Positions 33,424 through 45,558 of a stretch of 64,000 nt of DNA are shown here, in pieces (within the stretch, counting starts at the first letter, position 1; every line of letters starts with the position of its first letter). A program made the translations under genes and the position numbers. Source of the stretch: Burkholderiaceae bacterium (lineage in GTDB: Bacteria; Pseudomonadota; Gammaproteobacteria; Burkholderiales; Burkholderiaceae_C). A model generated the notes under the pieces. The model had not been told where the DNA came from and made no database searches. It worked only from the letters and a program-made list of their open reading frames with translations. The stretch covers positions 1 to 64,000 of the forward strand of contig JAURWR010000069.1 of NCBI GenBank assembly GCA_030654805.1, given 5' to 3'.

Positions 33424-34667
33424 GCCTCCCGGCCTGGCGAGCACGCATCCCCGCCGTCAACTCGGCCCTGCTGGCCGCGCTGTTCTTCCTCGTCCCGACA
33501 CAGATTGCACCCGCCTATGTGCTGACGGCGGTGATGCTTGCGTTGTGGATCATCGAGGGACAGCTGAAGTCCAAGTGGCAGGCGCTGCGCACCAACCCGG
33601 TGTTCTGGATCTTCCAGGCCTACTTCGGGTGGTTCGTCGTGTCGCTGGCCTGGACCGACGACATGACTGCCGGGCGGAGCATGGTGTCGCGCCACCTGTT
33701 CTTCCTGCTGGCGGCGCTGTACTTCACGGTGGCGCGGCGCGAGCACACCGTGCGCTACCTCATTGCATTCACCACGGGTGTGCTGATGTGCGAGGTCCTG
33801 GCCAGCTACAACTGGCTGCAGTTGAACCTCTACCCGCAGTGGCCGGCGAGTCTGCGTGCGGCCAAGGACGCCATGGAGACCGCGCCCTTCGTCGACCGCA
33901 TCATGTTCGGTCCGACCCTCGCGTTCGCCGGCTACATCGCGGCCTGGCAAGCCCTGGCGTGTCGCCGGGCCGGCCGCCGCAGCGCAGCGCTGGCTTGGGC
34001 GTCGAGCTGGCTGGTCACCATCGGCGTGCTGAGCTTCTCGGGCAGCCGCACCGGCATGCTCGGCTTCTCGCTGATGATGGCCGTGCTGACCCTGCAGACA
34101 GGGTCCCGGCATCGCTGCTGGGCCGCTGCGGGTGCCGTGGTGGTGCTGGTCGGTAGCGTCGGGGGGCTCTATGCAATCAGCGACAGCATCACCCGCCAGC
34201 GGGTGCTCGACGGCTTCGCAGAGGCGCGCAATCTCGAAGGTGCCGTCAACTTGTCGGTTTCACTGCGCTACACGATGGCCGTCAACACGCTGCACGTCAT
34301 CTCCGAGCATCCCTGGCTGGGCGTGGGTGCGGGTGATTTCGTGACCGCCTACCGGGAGGTAAACACGCGCCGCTCGCCGGCCTGGAACGTGCCACGAAAC
34401 CCGCACAACCAGCTGCTGTTCACCATGGCCACCACCGGCATCCTCGGCGGTGTGCTGCTGCTTGCGGTGTGGTTCGCACCGCCGTGGCTCAACCGCCGCA
34501 GGCCGGACGGTCTCAACGCGTTGCGCGTCGGCCTGCCGGTGTTCTTCTTCACGATCTGCCTCGCCGAGTCGTACCTGTGGCGCACCAACACCGCGTTGAT
34601 GTTCGCGTTGTTCTCGGCGCTGCTTTACGGGCCCGTCTGCAAGCCCGCGCCGCCGACCGGGCCCTGA
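33420..34667 (+). CDS. O-antigen ligase family (WaaL-type) membrane protein
   Basis: Polytopic; Wzy/WaaL-like NTLHVISEHPWLGVGAGDFVTAYREVN...NPHNQLLFTMATTGILGGVLLLAVW. Confidence 0.85.
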   Translation: MSLPAWRARIPAVNSALLAALFFLVPTQIAPAYVLTAVMLALWIIEGQLKSKWQALRTNPVFWIFQAYFGWFVVSLAWTDDMTAGRSMVSRHLFFLLAALYFTVARREHTVRYLIAFTTGVLMCEVLASYNWLQLNLYPQWPASLRAAKDAMETAPFVDRIMFGPTLAFAGYIAAWQALACRRAGRRSAALAWASSWLVTIGVLSFSGSRTGMLGFSLMMAVLTLQTGSRHRCWAAAGAVVVLVGSVGGLYAISDSITRQRVLDGFAEARNLEGAVNLSVSLRYTMAVNTLHVISEHPWLGVGAGDFVTAYREVNTRRSPAWNVPRNPHNQLLFTMATTGILGGVLLLAVWFAPPWLNRRRPDGLNALRVGLPVFFFTICLAESYLWRTNTALMFALFSALLYGPVCKPAPPTGP

Positions 34668-34729
34668 GCAGTGCACGAGCCCGAACCGACTGATCTGGCG
34701 GCAGGGGCCGATCCGCGATCGATGCAGCG

Positions 34730-34746
34730 TTTACACCGCATTTACG
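34730..34746 (+). promoter_or_regulatory. Candidate KdpE operator upstream of kdpFABC
   Basis: TTTACA-ccgca-TTTACG direct repeat at 11-bp periodicity ~80 bp before the first kdp start codon. Confidence 0.5.
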
Positions 34747-34823
34747 CCCGCACCCGACATTTTTAGACCGTTTTTTCGTCGCCCTCCTTACGCTCTGTGA
34801 AACAGGCATGAAGGAGGTTCGCG

Positions 34824-34931
34824 ATGGAATGGCTCTGGTGGATTCTGTTTGCCGCGCTGTGCGCCAGCATCGGCGCGCTGGTGGCGGTTTGCTCGCGAGT
34901 CGCTGCACGACCCGAGGGTCTGCGGCCATGA
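34824..34931 (+). CDS. kdpF: KdpF-like 35-aa membrane peptide ([35 protein letters not shown])
   Basis: Strong RBS aaggagg upstream, single hydrophobic helix, TGA overlapping kdpA ATG (ATGA); absent from the supplied ORF track. Confidence 0.75.
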   Translation: MEWLWWILFAALCASIGALVAVCSRVAARPEGLRP

Positions 34932-36712
34932 CATCACAGATGGTGATCCTGCTGGTGGCCTACGTCGCTGCCGTTTTGACACTCGCGGTGCCGATGGGCC
35001 GCTGGCTCGCGGCGGTGGCCGAAGGCCGACTCGCACGCCTGCAACGCCTCGACGGCGCGTTGCTGCGCATCTGCGGCGCCCGTGCCGACCGCGAGCAGGG
35101 CTGGCGCGACTACACGGTCGCGCTGCTCGCCTTCAACATCATCGGCGTGATCGTCGTCTACGCCCTGCAACGGCTCCAGGGCGCTCTGCCCTTGAACCCG
35201 CAGGAACTCGGTGCGATCGCTCCCGATTCGGCGTTCAACACCGCCGTCAGCTTCGTCACCAACACCAACTGGCAGGGATACAGCGGTGAGGTGACGATGG
35301 GCTACGGGGTGCAGATGCTCGGACTCGCAGTGCAGAACTTCCTGTCGGCGGCCACCGGCATGGCGGTCGCGTTCGCGCTGATTCGCGGCTTCGCGCGAGG
35401 ACAACCCCAGAGCGGCGCCGCGACGATCGGCAACTTCTGGGTCGATGTCACGCGCAGCACGCTGTACGTGCTGCTGCCCTTGAGTCTCGTCTTCGCCGTC
35501 GTGCTGTCCAGCCAGGGCGTGTTGCAGAACTTCAAGCCGTATACCGAGGTGTCGCTGATCGACCCGGTCGCCTACAGCGATGCCGGTCCGGCCGGCGCCG
35601 ACGGCCAGCCGACGCAGGTCGCCCAAACCGCGACCACGCAGACGCTGCCGATGGGCCCGATCGCATCGCAGGAGGCGATCAAGATGGTCGGCACCAACGG
35701 CGGTGGCTTCCTCAACGCGAACTCGGCACACCCGTTCGAGAACCCGACGCCGTGGGTCAACGTGATGCAGATGCTGGCGATCTTCCTGATTCCGGCCGGC
35801 CTGTGTCTCGCGTTCGGGCAGATGGTCGGCGACCGGCGCCAGGGCTGGGCGCTGCTGATCGCGATGACGGCGATCTTCGTCGCCGCCGTGGTCGCGATCA
35901 TGCTCGCCGAGCAGTCTGGCAACCCGAAGCTGGCGGCGCTGGGCGTCGACCAGGCCGCCAGCGTGTTGCAGAGCGGCGGCAACATGGAAGGCAAGGAGAC
36001 GCGCTTCGGCATCGCCCACAGTTCGCTGTTCGCCGCCGTCACCACCGCTGCGTCGTGCGGTGCGGTGAACGGCATGCACGGCTCGTTCACCCCGCTCGGC
36101 GGCGCGGTTCCGATGCTGCTGATGCAGCTCGGCGAGGTGGTGTTCGGCGGCGTCGGATCGGGCCTGTACGGCATGCTGATCTTCGCGGTGCTGGCGGTGT
36201 TTCTGGCGGGGCTGATGATCGGTCGCACGCCCGAGTACCTGGGCAAGAAAATCGAGCCGACCGAGATGAAGCTGGTCGCGATCGCGGTCCTGATGACGCC
36301 GATGCTGGTGCTGATCGGCACCGCGATCGCGGTCAGCACCGACGCGGGCCGCGCCGGTCCGCTGAATCCGGGCGCTGCGGGCTACTCGGAAATCCTCTAC
36401 GCGCTCTCGTCGGCGGCCAACAACAACGGCAGCGCGTTCGCCGGGCTGTCGGCCAACACACCGTTCTACAACGCGCTGCTCGGCATCGCGATGTGGATCG
36501 GCCGCTTCGGCGTCATCGTCCCGGTGCTCGCGATCGCCGGCACGCTGGCCGCAAAGAAGCGGGTGGAAGACGGCCGAACCGCTGCGATGCCGACGCACGG
36601 TCCTCTGTTCATCGTGCTGCTGGTGTCCACGGTGCTGCTGGTCGGCGCATTGACCTACCTGCCCTCGCTGGCACTCGGTCCGGTGGTCGAACAACTCAAC
36701 CTTTACAAGTAA
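34928..36712 (+). CDS. kdpA: Potassium-transporting ATPase subunit KdpA
   Basis: [51 protein letters not shown]. Confidence 0.96.
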   Translation: MTSQMVILLVAYVAAVLTLAVPMGRWLAAVAEGRLARLQRLDGALLRICGARADREQGWRDYTVALLAFNIIGVIVVYALQRLQGALPLNPQELGAIAPDSAFNTAVSFVTNTNWQGYSGEVTMGYGVQMLGLAVQNFLSAATGMAVAFALIRGFARGQPQSGAATIGNFWVDVTRSTLYVLLPLSLVFAVVLSSQGVLQNFKPYTEVSLIDPVAYSDAGPAGADGQPTQVAQTATTQTLPMGPIASQEAIKMVGTNGGGFLNANSAHPFENPTPWVNVMQMLAIFLIPAGLCLAFGQMVGDRRQGWALLIAMTAIFVAAVVAIMLAEQSGNPKLAALGVDQAASVLQSGGNMEGKETRFGIAHSSLFAAVTTAASCGAVNGMHGSFTPLGGAVPMLLMQLGEVVFGGVGSGLYGMLIFAVLAVFLAGLMIGRTPEYLGKKIEPTEMKLVAIAVLMTPMLVLIGTAIAVSTDAGRAGPLNPGAAGYSEILYALSSAANNNGSAFAGLSANTPFYNALLGIAMWIGRFGVIVPVLAIAGTLAAKKRVEDGRTAAMPTHGPLFIVLLVSTVLLVGALTYLPSLALGPVVEQLNLYK

Positions 36713-36722
36713 GGAGGACGTG

Positions 36723-38900
<2,178 letters not shown>

Positions 38901-38910
38901 GGAGACTTCG

Positions 38911-39501
38911 ATGAATCTGTTACAGGACACTCTGCGTCCCGCCTTCTCTGTATTCATGCTGCTGACCGCGATCACCGGCATCGCGTATCCGCTGGCCGTG
39001 ACCGGCATCGCGCAGGGCGCGTTCCCGGCGGCGGCCAATGGCTCGCTGGTCGTGGTCGACGGCAAGGCGGTCGGCTCGTCGCTGATCAGCCAGGCCTTCA
39101 GCGCACCGAAGTATTTCTGGTCGCGACCGTCGGCGACCGGACCGATGCCGAACAACGCGGGGGCGTCGAGCGGGTCGAACCTGGGCACCAACAACCCGGC
39201 GCTGATCGACGCAGTGACCTCGCGCATCGCGGCGCTGCGGGCGGCCGATCCGGGCAACACGGCTGCGGTGCCGATCGACCTGGTCACGGCCTCTGGCAGC
39301 GGGCTCGATCCGGAGATCAGCCTCGCGGCTGCGGCCTATCAGGCACCTCGCGTGGCGCGTTCACGCGGGATGGATCCGGCAACGGTGCAGTCGTTGATCG
39401 AGCACCATGCGGTGCGACCGTGGCTGGGGGTGGTCGGCGAGCCACGCGTCAACGTGTTGGCGTTGAACTTGGCGTTGGACGCTGTCAGGGTGGCTCCTTG
39501 A
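38911..39501 (+). CDS. kdpC: Potassium-transporting ATPase subunit KdpC
   Basis: LRPAFSVFMLLTAITGIAYPLAVTG; SGLDPEISLAAAAYQAPRVARSRGM. Confidence 0.95.
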   Translation: MNLLQDTLRPAFSVFMLLTAITGIAYPLAVTGIAQGAFPAAANGSLVVVDGKAVGSSLISQAFSAPKYFWSRPSATGPMPNNAGASSGSNLGTNNPALIDAVTSRIAALRAADPGNTAAVPIDLVTASGSGLDPEISLAAAAYQAPRVARSRGMDPATVQSLIEHHAVRPWLGVVGEPRVNVLALNLALDAVRVAP

Positions 39502-39525
39502 ATGAGCTTTTTTCTTTGAGTGAGA

Positions 39526-39918
39526 CCGCGCCGGGATTTCGCCCCGGCAGGCGAGTTACCTTTTTCTGCTGGCCCAGAAAAAGGTAACCCAAAAAGAGGG
39601 CCTCGAACACCAGCCGATTTGGGTGTCACGCTGCGGCCAGAAGGCTGACGGCAGAGGCTCTGCATGAGAACAGTCACCGGACCCCGGCCACGGGCACCTC
39701 GCTAACGCCAATCCGCTTGTTCTCGTTTCGACTGAACGTTAGCGAGGAAACCGATGAAGTAGTTCAGCGTGTGTTCTCGAGCCAGAGCCTCTGAAGGAGG
39801 TGTGCAGCCGAAGCGCACCGCTCAAATGGCTGGTGTTCGGCCCCTCTTCTTTGGTTACGTTCTTCTGGGGCAGCAGAAGAAAGTGACTCGGCAGCCGGGC
39901 CGAAACCCGGCGGGCTGC
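39526..39918. repeat. Dispersed inverted-arm repeat element, copy 2, between kdpC and kdpD
   Basis: Long shared tracts with copy 1, e.g. gaacaccagccgatttgggtgtcacgctgcggccagaaggctgacggcagaggctctg and ctcgctaacgccaatccgcttgttctcgtt. Confidence 0.9.
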
Positions 39919-40000
39919 ATCGAAAGGCAAATCACGCCCGCCGGGGCGGACACCCGGCGCGGTCCACCGACAGCAAGCCACCTTGCATAGACTGCCATCA

Positions 40001-42790
40001 ATGACCGACGACCCGTCCCGTCCCAACCCCGACGTCTTGCTCGCCCGCGCACAAGCCGAAGAAGCCAAGGCCTCTCGCGGCAAGCTGAAGATCTTCTTCG
40101 GCGCATCGGCCGGCGTCGGCAAGACCTACGCGATGCTGAAAGCCGCGCAGCAGTTGCGTTCGCAGGGCGTCGACGTGGTGATCGGCCTGGTCGAGACGCA
40201 CGGCCGCAGCGAGACCGCAGCGCAGTTGCAGGGCCTGGAGGTGCTGCCCAGGCGCAGCGTCGAACGCAGCGACAAGAAGGCGGCTGCATCCATCGGCGAA
40301 TTCGACCTCGACGCCGCGCTGGCCCGCCACCCAGCCGTCCTGGTGGTCGACGAGCTGGCCCACAGCAACGCCGCCGGATCGCGTCACCCGAAGCGCTGGC
40401 AGGACATCGACGAGCTGCTCGTCGCCGGCATCGACGTCATCTCCGCTGTCAACGTGCAGCACATCGAGAGCCTGAACGACGTGGTCGGTGGCATCACCGG
40501 CATCCGGGTCTGGGAGACCGTGCCCGACCGGGTGTTCGACGAGGCGGACGAGGTGGTGCTGGTCGACCTGCCGACCGACGACCTGTTGCGACGGCTGCAG
40601 CAGGGCCAGGTCTATCTGCCAGAACAGGCCGAGCGCGCGGTACAGAACTTCTTTCGCAAGGGCAACCTGATGGCGCTGCGCGAACTGGCGCTGCGTCGCA
40701 CGGCCGAGCGCGTCGACGACGAGGTGCGCAGCTACCGGCGCAATATGGTGCATGGCGGCGAGCGCACGGTGTGGCAGACCAGCGATGCGCTGCTGGTGTG
40801 TCTGGGCCCGCAGGACGGGGCCGACAAGCTGGTGCGCGCAGCGAGCCGCCGCGCCTCGCGCAGCAACGCACCGTGGCATGCGGTGTATGTGGAAACGCCG
40901 ACGCTGCAGCGTCTGCCGGAATCCCGGCGCCGCACCATCCTGCGCACGCTCAAGCTGGCCGAGTCGCTGGGGGCGAGCACGGCCACCTTGACGGGTCAGA
41001 ACGCCGCCGATGCGGTGGTCGCCTACGCGCAAGAGCACAACCTGGGCACGCTGGTGGTCGGTCGCCCGAGCCGGGGCGGCGGGCCGATGGCAGCGTTGCT
41101 GCGTCGGTGGCGCGGTCCGCAGTTCGTCGAGCGGGTGGCGGCACTCGCGCCCGAGGTGGAGCTGATGGTGGTCACGCTGGACAGCACCGTTCGCCCGGCC
41201 GGTGCGGTGGCACGCGAAGACGCACCGCCGGGACGCGCGCCCCCCTGGAACGGCCTCGCCTGGGCACTCGCGTCCAGTGCACTGCTGACTGCACTGGCGA
41301 CGCCACTGGTTCCGTTCCTGGACCTCGCCAACATCATCATGCTGTTCCTGCTGGTGGTCGTCGGCGTGGCGGTGAAGTTCGGGCGGCGCGCCGCATTTGC
41401 GTCGGCGGTGCTGAACGTGATCGCGTTCGACTACTTCTTCGTGCAGCCGCGTTTCTCGTTCGCGGTCAGCGACGTGCAGTACCTGGTGACCTTCGCGGTG
41501 ATGATGATCGTCGGGCTGGTGGTGGGGCAGCTCACAGCCAGTCTGCGCTACCAGGCCCGCATCGCTCGGTATCGAGAGGACCGCGCGCGTTGCCTCTACG
41601 AAATGTCGCGCGAGCTCGGCGTGGTCCTGACGCAGGAGCAGGTGGCCGAGGTCAGCGACAAGTATGTCGAAATGGGCTTCCGCGCCAAGGCGTCGGTGCT
41701 GTGCCCCGACGCCAGTGGCCGCCTGGTCAACGCGTCGCCGCGTAGCGGTGACGCGCCGCAGCTCGATTTCGGCATCGCGCAATGGGCCTACGACCACGCC
41801 GAGGCGGCCGGAGCAGGCACCGACACACTGCCGGCAAGCCCGCTGCTCTACGTGCCGCTGAAGGCGCCGATGCGCACGCGCGGCGTGATCGCTGTCGAGC
41901 CGGCCAACCCGCGCCTGCTGATGATTCCAGAACAGCGGCAGCTGCTCGACACCTATGCTGCGCTGGTCGCGATCGCGATCGAACGGGTGCACTTCGTCAC
42001 CGTCGCGCAGGAGACCCTGGTGACGATGGAGTCCGAACGGCTGCGCAATTCGCTGCTGGCCGCGCTCTCGCACGATCTGCGCACGCCGCTGACATCGCTG
42101 GTCGGGCTGAGCGAGTCGCTGACCCATGCGCTGCGTCGCGATGGCTCTCCGCAAAGCACGGCAGCGCAGGCCATCCACACGCAAGCGCTGCGCACGGCTC
42201 AACTGGTCAACAACCTGCTCGACATGGCACGGCTGCAGGCCGGCGCCGTGACCCTGAGGCGAGACTGGCAGTCGCTCGAGGAGCTCGCCGGCAGCGCGAT
42301 CCGCTCGATCGAAGGCGCGCTGGCGGCGCACCCAGTGCGGGTGAATCTGCCAACCGACCTGCCGCTGCTGCATGGCGACGCGGTGCTGCTCGAGCGGGTG
42401 CTGGTCAACCTGCTCGAGAACGCTGCGAAATACACGCCGCCCGGCACAACGATCACGCTCGGCGCACGTCAGGAGGGCGAGCGGATCGCGGTCGAGGTCA
42501 GCGACGAAGGCCCCGGCCTGCCGGTCGATGTGACCCCGAGCCCTGAGGCCGGCACGCCCGCAGAGGCCAGCGAACGGTTGTTCGACAAGTTCACCCGCGG
42601 CGCGAAGGAGTCGAGCACGCCCGGTGTCGGCCTGGGCCTCGCCATTTGCCGTGCGATCGTGCAGGCACACGGCGGGAGCATCGGCGCGGCCAACCGCACG
42701 GCGCCGCAACACGGTGCGGTGTTCCGTTTCACGCTGCCGCACGTGCCCTCGCCGCCCCTCGCTGAGGGGTCGGCGATGATCCCGGACTGA
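40001..42790 (+). CDS. kdpD: Sensor histidine kinase KdpD
   Basis: GKLKIFFGASAGVGKTYAMLKAA, VDELAHSNAAGSRHPKRWQDIDELL, H-box LLAALSHDLRTPLTSLVGLSESL. Confidence 0.96.
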   Translation: MTDDPSRPNPDVLLARAQAEEAKASRGKLKIFFGASAGVGKTYAMLKAAQQLRSQGVDVVIGLVETHGRSETAAQLQGLEVLPRRSVERSDKKAAASIGEFDLDAALARHPAVLVVDELAHSNAAGSRHPKRWQDIDELLVAGIDVISAVNVQHIESLNDVVGGITGIRVWETVPDRVFDEADEVVLVDLPTDDLLRRLQQGQVYLPEQAERAVQNFFRKGNLMALRELALRRTAERVDDEVRSYRRNMVHGGERTVWQTSDALLVCLGPQDGADKLVRAASRRASRSNAPWHAVYVETPTLQRLPESRRRTILRTLKLAESLGASTATLTGQNAADAVVAYAQEHNLGTLVVGRPSRGGGPMAALLRRWRGPQFVERVAALAPEVELMVVTLDSTVRPAGAVAREDAPPGRAPPWNGLAWALASSALLTALATPLVPFLDLANIIMLFLLVVVGVAVKFGRRAAFASAVLNVIAFDYFFVQPRFSFAVSDVQYLVTFAVMMIVGLVVGQLTASLRYQARIARYREDRARCLYEMSRELGVVLTQEQVAEVSDKYVEMGFRAKASVLCPDASGRLVNASPRSGDAPQLDFGIAQWAYDHAEAAGAGTDTLPASPLLYVPLKAPMRTRGVIAVEPANPRLLMIPEQRQLLDTYAALVAIAIERVHFVTVAQETLVTMESERLRNSLLAALSHDLRTPLTSLVGLSESLTHALRRDGSPQSTAAQAIHTQALRTAQLVNNLLDMARLQAGAVTLRRDWQSLEELAGSAIRSIEGALAAHPVRVNLPTDLPLLHGDAVLLERVLVNLLENAAKYTPPGTTITLGARQEGERIAVEVSDEGPGLPVDVTPSPEAGTPAEASERLFDKFTRGAKESSTPGVGLGLAICRAIVQAHGGSIGAANRTAPQHGAVFRFTLPHVPSPPLAEGSAMIPD

Positions 42791-42824
42791 TCCACCGGAA
42801 TCTGCACGGTCACCCACGAACTGC

Positions 42825-43517
42825 ATGGACAGCGCCGCACGCATCCTGGTCGTCGAGGACGACGCCGATATTCGGCGCTTCGTGCGCCAGACGCTGGTCG
42901 CCGATGGCTACACCGTGCACGAGGCCGAGACGCAGCAACGCGGGTTGATCGAGGCCGGCACGCGCAAGCCCGACCTGCTGATCCTCGACCTGGGCCTGCC
43001 CGACGGCGATGGCATCGACCTGATCCGCGACCTGCGTGGCTGGAGCGCGATGCCGGTGATCGTGCTGTCGGCGCGGGTGGCCGAGGACGACAAGATCGCC
43101 GCGCTGGATGCGGGGGCCGACGACTACCTGACCAAGCCTTTCGGCGTCGGCGAGCTCTTGGCGCGCGTGCGTGCGGCGCTGCGCAGGCGGGCGACGCCCG
43201 AAGCGACGCCAACCACCATGGTGCGCTTCGGAGACATCGAGTTCAACCTGATCGACCGCCGCGTCACCCGCAGCGGCGAGCACGTGCATCTGACGCCGAT
43301 CGAATACAAGCTGGCGGCGCTGCTGGTGTCGAACGAAGGCAAGGTGCTGACGCAGCGGCAGCTGCTGCGCGAAGTGTGGGGGCCCGGCGCCACCCTGCAC
43401 AACCACTACCTGCGCATCTACATGGGCCACCTGCGCCAGAAGCTCGAAGCCGACCCGGCGCGGCCGAAGCACCTGATCACCGAGACAGGCATCGGCTACC
43501 GCTTCGTGTCCGACTGA
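42825..43517 (+). CDS. kdpE: Response regulator KdpE (OmpR family)
   Basis: ILVVEDDADIRRFVRQTL...LILDLGLPDGDGIDLI; C-term HLTPIEYKLAALLVSNEGKVLTQRQLLREVWGP. Confidence 0.95.
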   Translation: MDSAARILVVEDDADIRRFVRQTLVADGYTVHEAETQQRGLIEAGTRKPDLLILDLGLPDGDGIDLIRDLRGWSAMPVIVLSARVAEDDKIAALDAGADDYLTKPFGVGELLARVRAALRRRATPEATPTTMVRFGDIEFNLIDRRVTRSGEHVHLTPIEYKLAALLVSNEGKVLTQRQLLREVWGPGATLHNHYLRIYMGHLRQKLEADPARPKHLITETGIGYRFVSD

Positions 43518-43620
43518 GCAACTGCGCCCCGGCTGACGAGTCCGTCTTGCAAAGCCGATACGATCGGCCTCAGGCAGGCGTGCCTTCGCACGTCCCGGTT
43601 CCAACCCGAAAGGACAGCTC

Positions 43621-43968
43621 ATGCAAACCACTTCTTCCGGACTGCAATTTGAAGACACGATCGACGGCACCGGAGACGAGGCAGTGTCCGGTCAGCATGT
43701 CAGCGTGCACTACACAGGCTGGCTCTACAGCAATGGTGTCAAGGGTGCCAAGTTCGACAGCAGCAAGGACCGCGGCGATCCGTTCAAGTTCTATCTGGGT
43801 GCCGGTCAGGTGATCCGCGGCTGGGACGAGGGCGTGGTCGGCATGCGGGTCGGTGGCACCCGGGTGCTGGTGATTCCGCCCGATCTGGGCTACGGCGCAC
43901 GTGGTGCTGGTGGCGTGATCCCGCCTGACGCGACGCTGATGTTCGAGGTCGAGTTGCTCGACATCTGA
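43621..43968 (+). CDS. FKBP-type peptidyl-prolyl cis-trans isomerase
   Basis: [87 protein letters not shown]. Confidence 0.95.
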   Translation: MQTTSSGLQFEDTIDGTGDEAVSGQHVSVHYTGWLYSNGVKGAKFDSSKDRGDPFKFYLGAGQVIRGWDEGVVGMRVGGTRVLVIPPDLGYGARGAGGVIPPDATLMFEVELLDI

Positions 43969-44006
43969 CCAAAGCGCAGGCGACGGCAAGGCACCACACA
44001 AACTCC

Positions 44007-44963
44007 ATGTCGATCCAGTACGACATCACGCACACCACGGTGTACCGCTACAAGGAGCCGGTGAGCTTCGGTGAGCACCGCGTGATGTTCCGCCCGCGCG
44101 ACAGCCACGATCTGCGCGTGCTCGCCACCGACCTGAAGGTCAGTCCCGAAGCGATCGTGCGGATGATCCAGGATCCGCACTCCAACTCGGTGGCGTTGGT
44201 TCAGCCACTGACCTCGGCGCTCGAATTGCGCATCGTCTGCTCGTTCTCGATCGAGCACGCACACACCAACAACCTGGAATTGCCGGTGTCGGGCACGGCC
44301 GAGTTCTTCCCGTTCTCGTACACGACGGACGAGCGATTCGATCTGGAGATGTACCTGCGCCCCCATCACGAGGACCCGCAGGGCAAGCTCATGGAATGGG
44401 CGCGCCAGTTCATCCGCACCGACGGCCCGACTCGCACGAGGGACATGTTGGTCGCGATGAACGAGCACATCCGCAACCGCATGGTCTACCGCGGACGGGA
44501 GGAAGAAGGCACCCAGTCTCCACTGGTCACGCTGAAGCTCGGCAGCGGCACCTGCCGCGACTTCGCGCTGCTGATGATGGAGGCCGCGCGAAGGTTGGGG
44601 GTGGCCGCCCGGTTCGTATCAGGCTATCTCTACGATCCGGCTCTGGACACGGCGGCCCCGGCAGACGAAGCCGGAACACCGAACTACACGCAGGGCGCTG
44701 GCAGTACCCATGCGTGGCTGCAGGCCTATCTTCCAGGTGCGGGCTGGGTGCCGTTCGACCCGACCAACAACCTGCTTGGTGGCAACCAGCTGATCCGCGT
44801 CGGCGTCGCGCGCGATCCCAGCCTGGCGGCACCGGTATCGGGTAGCTGGTACGGGGCAGCAGACGCCTACCTAGGCATGGAAGCGTCGGTGGTTGTCCAC
44901 CGCGTCTCGTCGGCAGACTGGCAACGAGAGCCGTCAAGCCAGGTCACTTCACCAGTCATGTAG
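44007..44963 (+). CDS. Transglutaminase-like family protein
   Basis: LKLGSGTCRDFALLMMEAARRLGVAARFVSGYLYD...STHAWLQAYLPGAGWVPFDPTNN (Cys/His/Asp triad pattern). Confidence 0.93.
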   Translation: MSIQYDITHTTVYRYKEPVSFGEHRVMFRPRDSHDLRVLATDLKVSPEAIVRMIQDPHSNSVALVQPLTSALELRIVCSFSIEHAHTNNLELPVSGTAEFFPFSYTTDERFDLEMYLRPHHEDPQGKLMEWARQFIRTDGPTRTRDMLVAMNEHIRNRMVYRGREEEGTQSPLVTLKLGSGTCRDFALLMMEAARRLGVAARFVSGYLYDPALDTAAPADEAGTPNYTQGAGSTHAWLQAYLPGAGWVPFDPTNNLLGGNQLIRVGVARDPSLAAPVSGSWYGAADAYLGMEASVVVHRVSSADWQREPSSQVTSPVM

Positions 44964-45114
44964 GAATCATCTGACGCACACTGCATGGGTCGGACGGCAA
45001 GACACGTCCGCAACGGTGGCGAGAATACAAACAGGTTCAATCAATGATCCCGCGCAGCGCACTCCACCCCTCAAGCACCACGCCCCACCGAAACCTCATC
45101 GCCAAGCAGCACGC

Positions 45115-45525
45115 ATGGGACACCTGAAAACCTACATCGTCGAAGACAGCCCGGTCATCCGCGAAAACCTGATCGCTGCGCTGGAGGAACTGGTGAGCGT
45201 CAACGTTGTCGGCACCGCCGCAGACGAGAACACGGCTGTGCAATGGCTGTCGACCGACATCAACGCCTGCGACCTGATGATCGTCGACGTTTTTCTGGCG
45301 CAGGGGTCCGGTCTCGGCGTTCTGAAGGCCGCGCGTCAGCAGGACAAGACGACGAAACTGGTGGTGCTGAGCAACTACGCCACGCCCGACATGCGGCGCA
45401 AGTGCATCGAGCTCGGTGCCGATCGCGTCTTCGACAAGTCGAACGAGATCGACGCCTTGATGGCCTACTGCCTGCGCCTGTCGACAGGCGATTCGGGCAA
45501 CAGCACCTTCAGTTCACTGTCCTGA
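45115..45525 (+). CDS. Stand-alone response regulator receiver protein
   Basis: TYIVEDSPVIRENLIAALEEL...CDLMIVDVFLAQGSGLGVLKAA...KLVVLSNYATPDMRRKCIELGADRVFDKSNEI; no output domain. Confidence 0.88.
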   Translation: MGHLKTYIVEDSPVIRENLIAALEELVSVNVVGTAADENTAVQWLSTDINACDLMIVDVFLAQGSGLGVLKAARQQDKTTKLVVLSNYATPDMRRKCIELGADRVFDKSNEIDALMAYCLRLSTGDSGNSTFSSLS

Positions 45526-45558
45526 GCAGGGCGGCCCCGCAGGCGCCTTGCGGCCGAT

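Noticed and set aside
39998-42844. 948-aa minus-strand ORF opposite kdpD
   Set aside because: Antisense shadow ORF with compositionally biased sequence; kdpD is clearly the real gene.
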